From Ciona intestinalis (lineage: Eukaryota; Chordata; Ascidiacea; Phlebobranchia; Cionidae): a stretch of 64,000 bases of DNA. Numbering within the stretch: the stretch's first letter is position 1; every line of letters starts with the position of its first letter. Below, piece after piece: positions 50,901 to 62,900 of this stretch. The notes beneath the pieces are model-generated. The model saw only the letters and a list, made by a program, of their open reading frames with translations. It did no database searches and was not told the DNA's origin. Made by a program: the position numbers and the translations under genes. The DNA is taken from contig NC_020175.2 of the NCBI RefSeq assembly GCF_000224145.3, positions 1,709,231-1,773,230 on the forward strand, in the 5' to 3' direction.

Positions 50901-53900
50901 TACATACAGTGGTTGCAACTTCAATTAGGAAATTTTGATCGGTAAATATGTCGCCTTGTGTTAATAATGTGATGCTTGCTGTTGGTGGTTGACGAATCTA
51001 AGTAAGTTAATTAGTTACGTTGGTGCATTAAAATATATGTAATTTACATGAAATTTACAAATGTTAGAAATGTATTGGTTATTATAAGTTTTAAAGTAAA
51101 ATTATTTTTAATTGCATATTTAGAGTAACTAAACCAAATATCAGAAATTTATTTTTTTATTTAGCGCAGTAAAATAAATATTAATAACCTGAAGTTTAAA
51201 ATCATAAAGAAAAAGTTTTAAAATCTGTTAAATATTATCAGTACACCATTAGTTACATTTGATTATTTTTTGCTTTGTATTTAACAGCAATTGGTGTATT
51301 TTGTTATAATTCAACCAGAATTGCACAATATTATGAGTGCTAGATCAAAGGATTATCAAGGCCAGATTAATGGAATATATCAAACTTGTAACAAACTTAC
51401 CATAACAAAAATACTTTTTGATGTTATGTTGACAGCATTATCTGCAATTAATCGAATCTCAGTGTTGCCAACCACAGAAAATTTAAAAGTTAAAGTGTCG
51501 CCGGTTCTGTCAACACTGCTTGCATCAGAGTTGATTATTTTCCATGAAAATGTAACGTTAGTTCCAGAAGTTATGATTGCGCTGAACGTGTAATCTTCAT
51601 CATTACGAAGATACTGCAATAAACACAACATGAGATAACAAAGTTGCTCGAAGGACTTTTTAAAAAGATAAATTGTTTAAAAATACTTTTATTGCAAATA
51701 TAAAGCAACAAAGTTATGCTTCTGTTGCATATTCATATTTTCTTTATTGGTTTCTTGATTAGATGGTATTTTGAGGGAAATCTTTAAAAAAAATCTGACG
51801 GTATAAAAAGAGTGTTGATAATTTTCAGATCTCTGATATTAGATGAAAGATGATTAAACCAAAACCAACAGGAATAAAGACTGATTCATATTTAATATGT
51901 ATAAGACTTAACAATAAACAATTTAGATTATTTGGTTTATTGGAAAAACTACAGCAGTACAAATAAATTATTGCTAAAATAATTATTCTAATTAATACGA
52001 TAAAGGCGGTAAAGGCGGTAAAGGCGGTAAAGGCGGTAAAATATATGAAGCTGATTTAAATAACTTTTTATATACAATCTTTTTACAAGCATACTTTACA
52101 TTAACTTTGTTTTATAACAAGTTCTAAATAACTTAAACCTTACTTGATTCTGAGTTAAGCCATTAATATCAAGACCACTGATTGGATCTCTAACATAGAC
52201 AACCTGTGTATGTTGTAATGAGGTTGCGTTGTTCGATGCTATAACTTGGACCTGGAATAAAAAAATATGGTAATAAACAAAGCACAACCAATAGTATAGT
52301 CAAGTGGGGGAAGATGGGACACCTGTAGCTTATAATATCCAATAGCCTGATCATGTTTTAAACAATTAACAATGGTTAATGAGAGTCGTGAGAGTACAGT
52401 TTTATAATTCTTTGAATGTTTTTTTGTTTACTACCTAATTACACGAGAAAATAGAATGAAAGGTGTTCCATCTTCCCCCATCCTACCACATGTATTAAAA
52501 TTCTCGTTGTGAACCGAGTATTCAACTGAACTTAAACTTCTGGTAACATATGTTTAATGTTTGACGGTTTACTCATTAAATGGTACTGTTTATTATTAAG
52601 TATTAATGTCTTACTTCATAAACTCCACTATAGGCAAATACATGTGAAGCTTGGCTGCTTGTTGATGTTAGACGTACACCTTCTACACTGGTTACAGAGT
52701 CTCCAAAATTATACAAAAAATGAACTTCGCTGCCACTTGAGACAGTTGCATCAACCTATAGCAAGAACAATTGCATATTATGGAATATATTGTACATGCA
52801 AAACTGTTTATAAAGTCTAGAAATTGTTCAAATATTTTACAGGATAAACAGAAAAGATAGAAAGCAAAATGTATTGGGCAAAGTGGCAAGACAATTTGAT
52901 CAACCAATGACAGTCATGATGAAATGTTGATTATATTAAACACCATAATACATATAGGATGTAACTCACTCACCATCAAACCATGATTAGTTGACACAAT
53001 ATTTCTTTGCTGATTATCCACAGTTATGTTAACAAGCAAATCCAACACGGGAGATATTACATACACTGTTGTATCTTTCTGGTCCCAACTTACTTTGTTA
53101 CTTGCATTAACAGACAAAGTGTACACTGTGTCATTGCCCTGTGTATATGTAAAAATTTAAAATATGTTGGGTAGAAAATGCCTAGGAAGTTTTAAGCATG
53201 CCAGGATAAAAACATTACAAAACATCATTTTTATAATGCTGTTGTAGATTAATTTTTAGTTAAAACCTTTCAAAGTAAATTAAAAAAGACAGTATATATA
53301 TGCAAAATAAGTTTAAACACAAAACAATAAATTTCACTTACCAATGAAGCCAATGAAGCATATTAAATCTTATACATGTCTGGCCAGAGTTTATATAATA
53401 ATATATTACACAACATTATTTTGCAATTGTGAAATCAGTTCACAAAATAGTAAATTATATATTTATACAAAAACAACATAATGAAAATTAATGTTGCAAA
53501 ATAGATTGTACCTTAACAATTTTAAAACATTATACAGCAGTAACATTATCAAGTTTTATAAAATAAGTTTTTAAAAGTGAAAAGAATGAATATGTTAACA
53601 CTTTTCTTACCCCCGTAAAATTCCAGTAAAGTAGATTTCTTTCTATAATTCTCAAATCAGATTTAACACCAGTGACTGTTTCCGTATACTGCCAGTAATA
53701 TAACACACCAGTACCAGTTGAAACATTTGCTTTAAAAAGTGTGTCAGTTCCATAAGCCACATAGAACGGCACAATTGGGTCTATGTGTTCTACTTGCAAA
53801 CCTAAGAAGCAAAGTTATTTAATTTAAAAATTTCTTTAATAATCACCGTTGTGGTCATTGGGAAAAAACACTTAAAGACATTGCTGCAGCCTAGTGGTCA

Positions 53901-56900
53901 CTATTCAGTTGTATAAACAAGCAAAAATTCCACTAAAGTTGCATTCTTGACAAGTTTAATTGAAGCATACCGAATTTTATTGTAAATTTCAGATAAAATT
54001 TTAAACCAGAGAAGCAAATTAGTTTATTAAAAACACTAATTTACCGGTAATTTCATCTTCCACATAAAGGGTGAAACTGACAGAAATTTGATTGAGTGGA
54101 TTTTCGACATCAACCAACACTTTGTACATCCCAGGTATCGTGTATGTGTGTTCAAACTCATCATTATGATAATCCTTTGGGTTGTCGCCATCAAATGCTC
54201 TCCATGTGTATGAGACCGATGAACCGCTACTAACGGAGCCCTGGTGTGTATGTAATAATCTTATATCCTTTTTAAAATGTGTATTTGATGATTTTAACAC
54301 CACTTGCCAATTTAAAAATAAAACCAGGTTAAAATTTGCCACATCTTGATATTTTTCTTTTACAATATACATATAGTAATATAGACCAGGTTTGTACACA
54401 TTTATTGTCATGAAACACATTCATATTACTTGAGGTACTTTGTACCGTGACTAAAAGTGAAATCACACTATTTTTGAATATTTTTAACGTTTTAGATTTA
54501 ATAAATGTTGCACAATATTATTATATGGGCCAGAACTTTTTAGACAAAACTATCTATTGCTTTAAAATTCCATTGAACCAAGCATAACTTACCCGAAGTT
54601 TTAATTGAGTTCCAGTAACAATAGAGTCCGGTGGACCAGACCCTTCCTTGGTAATCTGCACACCAGCGATTCTTTGTATGACATTTAATGTAATTTTCTG
54701 GGTTTGAGTTGTGACAGTATTGGAGACATTTACCCACACATAGTACAATGCATTGTTTGGGAAAGTATAATTGATTTTCGAAACATCTGAAAGGTAATGA
54801 AATTCAATTAAAATGACACGAAAATACATAAAACAGTCACAAGTGTGGGTCCAATACAGCAGTATCCGATCTTACAAATACCAACCATTTAAACCAAGAA
54901 CTAAGAAACATTGATGGAAAATTTGCATTTATAGTAAAGTGCACAAAGTGTTTAGAATTCTCTTTACTGTTATTTTATTCTCCCTAAAGCAATAGGTTAC
55001 ATGGTGAGAAATACTAACCAGTAAACTCTTCTAAGAAAGTGGCGTTGCCTTCCATTGTAATTCTCCATTCATAAAACACAAACTGTGCTTGACCATGGAC
55101 TGTGGTAAGCACACTTGCCGCGTTATCAAGCAGTGCTTGAAAATAAGTAACCTCATTTTCAGCAATGTAGTTGGGAGGAGAAGTTGAGTAGAATGATGAA
55201 GGATCATCTGATGCAATAGAGATGCTGGATATCGGATCAGCGACAAGAAATTGAGCTGAGCGATTCTCAGAGCTTACCTGGTACAATGAGGTTAAAGGAA
55301 AAAAATAGAAATTAAATAATGAATAATTAACACTTTTTATCCTCACATTGCGTGAGGAAGGCAAGGATATTTTATTTCATACTTGACATATACAAAATTT
55401 GTGTGTGATTGATTTTTTTATGTATTTTTGGCAATTTCTGACAAATTGATCAATTTCACAAAATAAAGCTATCAGCATCAAGAACCGAACTTCAGTTATG
55501 TTTCAGGTGCTGTAAACAGTGTGCGATGGTGCCATTTACATTATTCATTACTTTAAAATTAATAATAACATAGAGATACATGAATTGAAGATTTAAATTA
55601 TGATAACTTATGTCATACTAAGTAAAACAACATGGAGAAAAAATGACAAATAGCGGAATTTAAAATACATTAGAAATAAAAAAAGTATGAAAAAGTAACA
55701 TAAAAAAGAACATGTTCATTGAATTTTTCTGTCCAGCGCCATGGCTTAGTGGTTTAGGCGCCTGCATCGAAACCAAAGTTGCCCCGGTTCGATGCTTGAT
55801 GGCGATACTAATACTGGTCGGCCTATGTGTCCTTGGGCAAGACACTTAACGGGTCAATAATATTTGTCTGACTGCGATGCCGGTCACACGAAGGACTTAA
55901 ATGGACTTTCTGGGTGTTGGGGTAATGGGCCAAATCTGGCCTAAATTCCAGGTCAAGGACCTCACCCATAGTTGACAAGGACCTCACACATAAAGAATAA
56001 AAAAAAAGAGTTTTAAAGAAACTGGCTTAAAAATTCAAAAAAAGTGATCTACAAAAAACTTACAATGTTTTCAGCTTTCAAAACCACGGTATATTCTCCA
56101 GATTGTAGAAATTCTTGTGAGATTGATTTTCCTGTTCCATCCCATTCATGGATTGATTTTAAACTTGGCGTTATCTGCAACATTAAGTATTATTAACGAA
56201 CCAATGGTAAAACCATATATATATATATATATAGGAAAATACTATAAATAAAAAAGTTTAAGCATTAATTAAATGAATTAAGAAACTTTTTCGCATATTA
56301 TATTGTAAGTTATTTTTAATATAAAACTCATCATTTTTTTTAATAAGATAAACTACAAGAGTAATAAAAGACAGCATGAATGAAAAAGAATGTGCATAGT
56401 AACATAATGCACTTTACGTATTCGAACTCAAAAAAGCAGTGACTACCTTCCAATAAAAGTCGTAAACTTGATTTGAAGTTAAGTTAAAGTTGATAGTTGT
56501 TCCAACAACCACTATTGATGGTAACGGTTGAATTTCAAATCCAAACACAGGATGATAAACAGCAATGGATGTTTCCTTAAATTTTCTGTCAATCAAATTG
56601 GTAGCAGTTACCGTCATTACGAAGTTATCAATTGTCCCGTTGTATATATGTTGGACCTAGAATGAAATAAAGCATGTATTGCTCAGTTGCCCTTTGCAAA
56701 TCAGTCAACAACAAGATAATGCAATCATTATTAAATGTGCCTTTGTTTTAGAGCAGTGCTCTTCAACCGGTGTGCACGGTGCACCCTAGGGTGCACCAAA
56801 ATATGCCAGGGGTACACCAGAACAAAAGGGTATACAAGGGTGCATTACAAACTTCAACAATTTTCAGCAATAATATTCAGTTATGAACATTTTTAACAAA

Positions 56901-59900
56901 CTTAGCCACTTTCCTACAGTTTTTTTATATGAATTCTATATCTTGTATCACTGGTAATCGAGAAACGTCATGAGTTTTACGTTAAAACAATCAGGGGTGC
57001 ATGAGTTTGTCGCAACAACTTTAGGGGTTCACCAACCCAAAAAAGGTTGAAGAGCACTGTTTTAGAGCATAAAATATTGGGTTCAAGACCGTTGTAAGGA
57101 GATGTGTTGTTGAGAAGAGGCATGTTTCAACCAAGTGGTTCCTAATGTGTTGTCTACATTGGCAGTCAGAAGCCAGAAAATATATTCCTTCAATTACATA
57201 TTTTTATTGCAGCAAAACATGAATAAAATAAAAAAGAAAGACTCACTGGGTTGCCAGTTTTAGCTAGAGATCCGTCACCAAATGTCCAAGTATAAGTAAC
57301 ATTGGAACCAGAAGAAGTTGCAGTGTAAGTCACAGTGTGACCGAGAGCGATTTTAAATCCATACTCAGAACTTGTTGTAAGGTCCAAGCCTGTGCCAAAT
57401 TATCATTGAATTTGTAAATATATTACAACAATGTAAATGTTTCAGTAATTGAAATTAATTTTTACCAAAAAATTAATATTAAACAAAAGGTTAGTAATAA
57501 CAAGACAGTTTAAAAAATGTATGTAGATTTAAAACAACTTTTCTAGCAGTACTAATTTAGAAAGATTATATTTTTATATGCATAACATTCACCTGATATT
57601 GGATCTTGTACAGTTGCCGTAACTGTACCATTCATGTTACTCACTAAGTTCTGTGCATTCAATATAACAAAGTAATCACCCGCTTGATTGTATGTGTGGC
57701 TGACTGAGGCTAAAGTCGAATCAAATATAAGAAATTATACCAATTAAAAAAATAGCACATTTAATTTTTATCACAAGTAAGCATAGCTCTAACAAATGTA
57801 CATCTACTCTATAAGTTTGGAAACCACATAAATTTATTATACAATATACTAAGTTCAGAATCTGAACTTCAGACATAAATGTAGAAGCCCAACAAAAAAA
57901 CTTAATAACTTTGTTTTTTTCATCTTGCCTACTTCATTTTATAACATTATATTAAAGTTTAGTTGCTCTGCAATTAATAAATGCTAAGGTTGATTTATAA
58001 ATACCCATATAAAAACAAGGAATGTATCATGATCAATACTTAAAACTTTAGGCTATGCTGGCTATGCATTTGATGTCAAAACCATGAACTTACCAGATAA
58101 AGTAGACAGTGTGGTATTGTTACCATCACCAAAGTAAAGTACATACTTTGCATCTGTGCCACCAGTGACAGTAAATGTAAACTCATGGACTGAACCTGTA
58201 GCTACAGCTTGATTTACAGTGTTAATCAAAACACTTTTGACTTCTTCTTGCACACATACATTGAACATCTGCAATTGGATTTACTTTCAGTGAACAGAAT
58301 ATAAACTCAAAAAATGAAATTTCATGAAAATAACATGAAGTGATAAATAAATACACAATATCTGACTGCTTGTAATTTTCTTAGAAGAATTATATGAAAA
58401 AAGGCTAAAATGGAAAAAAAGTGATATGAACGTAAGCAGAAGGTTTTCCCCAAACTATGTTTCAAAACACATTGGTGATTCCATGAAACTTTCATCAATT
58501 TAAAAAAAATACTTTTACAAATAAAAGTGTATTGTAAAACATTTTTAATTATCTCATATTTTAAACAAATAAGGAATTGGAACACGACTCACTTTAGTAT
58601 CATGGTTAGAAGTTCGAATGCTGTTCACAGTCACAGATCCAGAGTAAATATTAGCAACAGAGTAAATGTGGGTAGCTGTGTTGTTCTTGCTCACATTCAC
58701 ACTGGATGAACCATCTCCAAAATCCCATTCAAATGTAAACAAGTCGTAACTGGAAAAAATTTGAGAATGGTAATATTGTGTTTACAGTTTACTTAAGACA
58801 TGGCGTCATTCATTATTTAAACTTCACATACCAGATAAAACATCATTATTATTATTATTTAAATATGTTGAAATTTATTGATTAAATATGTTGAAATTTG
58901 TGAAAAACTTCTTTTTTTAGGTTTTTAAACAAAAAATATTTCTTTAAGGACACCTTGGTACAAATTATAAAGAATGGATTCTAAAGTCAAAATATTTAAA
59001 TATTTATACATTAAAGTGTATATTACATCTTGTGCTCTTAAATTGCTTTGTGGTATTACCTGCTTGTTGGCATGACAACATGCAAGATTGACAAGTCATC
59101 CATTTTAAAGCATGTGGAAGTATTTACTGAAACAATTTCTAATTGGAAAACATTAACCTGTGATTGAAAAACATTATTTAATTTTGTATTCAAACAAAAA
59201 TACTTTCATTTTTTTGATTATTTAATATTTTGACAAAACATAAGAAATCACCAAATTTTAAAAATTTGATAATAAAATCGCTAATCACTTTTTAACCAAA
59301 TTTCAGAAAAACAAAGATATACGTTATTCTTACCTCAAGGGTTGTATTGAGTGAATTGATTGGATTTGTTGCAGTTATAGTGACGTGAAAAATGCCAGTG
59401 CTTGAATATGTGTGAATATAATTCCACTGAGTTTGGTTTTCCGCAACTGGAGAATTATCACCGAAATCATAAGAAAGAAATAAAGTTGTTCCGTTGCCGG
59501 TCACCACACTTGCAGAAACAGTTGTTGTTTGTGTAAATTCTGTTGGCTCATCAGACCAAGCTGTGAGTTCTTTAAAAAAATTAAAACAATTAAAATACTT
59601 TGCTTTATTTGTAAAAATCATTTATAAAAAGTAATATATTAAGCCAAGTAAAGAACTTTGTAGATAATGCACTTACGGGTGATTCTTTCATAGACTGTGA
59701 TAACTTTCCAAGCCTTCATGCTGCTTATACCATTCTCAACTTTAACGGTGACATTATATTCACCAGAAGTGGTATATGTGTGTTTTGGGGCCGCTGAAGG
59801 GGAAGTCCCATCATCCCAATCAAACTCCCGATTGGTTTCATAAGGGGAAGGTTGAATTGTTGTGATCAACTGATAAATAAATATTATTGTGTGTAGGCAT

Positions 59901-62900
59901 GTAAAGCTTCTTTGAAATTAAGAAAGTTGAGACATGATATTTATTATAATAATGGTTGTCGTCTATTTATTTTTATCATTTAATTTATTAAAATATTTAA
60001 TTTATATTCATTATACACAAATTGATTTAAAACCCTTAGAATTTTATAATTACCATTAGTTTGCGGCTAATTTACGTCAACTTTTAATGTTATTCAGACC
60101 TTGGTCAGTATACATACTACAGGTTTGCTGGTAATGCAAATAAACAAAACATCATGTTTGATACCCTACTTTACCTCAATTTCCTCATTTACAGCAGGTT
60201 GGTTAGCAAGTGACAACTCAAGTGAAATGATTTTTGCTTTTACATGAAAACTATGAGTTAATTCAACTGAGTCATATTCATTGGAAATTGTAACCTGGAA
60301 AGTGGGAAAAATTAAGCAAAAAATTTAAATTCCTAATTTTTATATCTTTCCAATTACATTAAATTACTCAATGAGAAACACGTCATATACGTTGGTCCCA
60401 TACAACGCAAACATTGAAGCACAACAAAGAATAAGGTGATAACCTATCCATCTATAATTGTATAAAGTAAATCAACAAAGCTCTGTTGGATAATTTTACC
60501 CAACAGTTTATTGTCATATTCTAATTATTTTCATCTCGTACACCACATTCAAATTAATTATATATTTTTTCGAAGGTAGAAACAAATATGCCTAATTTTG
60601 TTACTGTGATGAAAACAACTTGTATATAATGTAGAAATGCCACAAATTAAGTCAGATGAAATATATGTGGCAGTTTTAGTTTGTTATATGGCACCTATAG
60701 TTCATATGGCTAACTGGCATTCATTTATCCCAATTCTCAGCGTGTCTTAGATATATATAGCTTTATCAACACACAGCAAAGCTGCAATTGTTTAAACCAA
60801 ACACTTACCCTCATTTGAACTTGTCCAACTATAGCAAAGGTTTTGTTCAAACTATCTTCAAGTTCAATCATATTTGGGTGTGGTATGGAACCACTATGTG
60901 GTTGTAAGTATTTATGAATAGCTTCTTCTACACCATCAATGGTCCATGTTACATTCACATCTATGTTTTTATCCACGGAGAACTAAAATATAAGGGTTGG
61001 TTTATAATATACGTTCTTAAGTGTCCAGTATTTTTATTAAAAAAACTAAAACAAAAAGTGTCTTGTAAATGTTTATTAATTACGTGTGCTTCGCAAACTT
61101 TTATGTGATAACTTTATTTAAACACAGAGATTGGGAAGTTTCAGGAGCCCAATTACTAGAGCGATATATCACAAAACTTAATGAAGCCGTACAACATTGG
61201 TTGTAAATGTTTTTGAAACCACTACCATATTATACCACAAGTGACAACTCACTCGTGAGTTTGGCACATTGATAACAAATAATGGTTCAAAAACTTCCAA
61301 AATTTTTTAAGTTTTAAAACTCTTTCAATTTTAATATCAAATTCAAAGTTTTAAACGTTATGTTTTTTTGTTTGCTGGGACAGTAAATTATGATAAGTTA
61401 CAAAATATAATTAAACCAGTTAATTCCACTTACAGAAATATTGAAAATAGTTGCTTGATTAAGTTCAACATTGGTTGGAGAATTTAAAAGTTTTTCATCG
61501 GTCAGTTTGTTCATGAGGTCAATTTGGAATGTGGTCGATACATTCTGTGTGCTTACTTCATTTGAAAGAATCATCTGAACATGTAAGCATAAACAATATT
61601 AATGCAAATATTTCTAACAAAGAAATCAATGAAACTAAATAGATAAATGAAGTTGTGTGTAATCTCAAATCCAGTGGTCGTCAATTTTTATCAAACAGAA
61701 AGAAGCCAATCACCCAACATTGCATCCTTGTTAACCACCAACCAGGTACAAATTGTATCGAAGCCACCAAACTTGGGCACAATCCAACACATTAGTTAAC
61801 TGTCCTAAGTCTATATTGTTAAATACGATCACTTCAAACCAAATTATTAACCAAGAATACTGACCAAACTAATATAAACATTAAAAAAGAGGATATTTCT
61901 TACCATTAGATCATAGTTTCCAGTTTTTCTAAACAACACCAGAAAAGTTGACTTGGCAACTTTATTATCCACCAAGCCATCAACTACCCACGAAGTTGTT
62001 ACATCAGATCCTGTTGTGTAACTTGAGGTAAACTCCTAGATGAAAAAAATTAGAATGAATCAAGTAAATGTAGAATATACCACTGGTGCGCAAGACATTA
62101 CATGCATGTCATACACATGACATAGATTTGTGTCAAATACGAGGTGTATGTTGAAATGGCACAAAAATTCATTTAAAAATTAATTAGAATCGACTAAATA
62201 CTTGGTTATGTTGGTTTACAAAGGAGTGAAAATAAAAGAATCATTGCTTCAGTGTGCGGGAAGGGAGCAAGAAACATAGAATTTATTTACGTACAAGATT
62301 TTATTGGTTTCATGTGAAAAATGCTTTAATAAGAATTGGTTACACAACAAACAATAGTATATAGGTTATCTGATAAAAAGTGAAATACCACAGCCATGGG
62401 CCAAATGTTTTTTGGATCAAACCTATAACTCACCAGTGGTATTTGTGCTAAAATCCGGTTAACACCAGTTGGTAATATCTGAGCACCAGTTATAACTTCT
62501 TGAGTAACAACTTTCACTTCAATCCTTGATCTACTGATTGTGTTGGCTGCTGTGACCTGCGTGGTTTAATTTTTTCGTATAAAACACATTGGATTTACAA
62601 ATAAATTCAACAATATTTATTCATATTGTTTAGAAAGCCAGCATTGTATGGTGTCATCAGCAACAAAATGTACACATTGGATTTAGTGAAAAATAGTTTG
62701 TCCGCTATGTTTAGTACTCCACTGTCTCATATCCCTGCTGCCAATGTGGGCGTATAAAGGCAATTGCTCTAAACCAGTCGATGGGTTGTCCCAATTATCA
62801 GCCATATATAAAAAAAATAAAAAAAAATTTAAAAAATAATCACCCACAAAGTAACATACATGGTAATTATATATTGACTGTCGTTTTTTGGCACGCGAAG

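Noticed and set aside
51291..51593. 100-codon plus-strand ORF
   Set aside because: It is antisense to the PKD-repeat exon 51401-51613, which joins its neighbours in phase.
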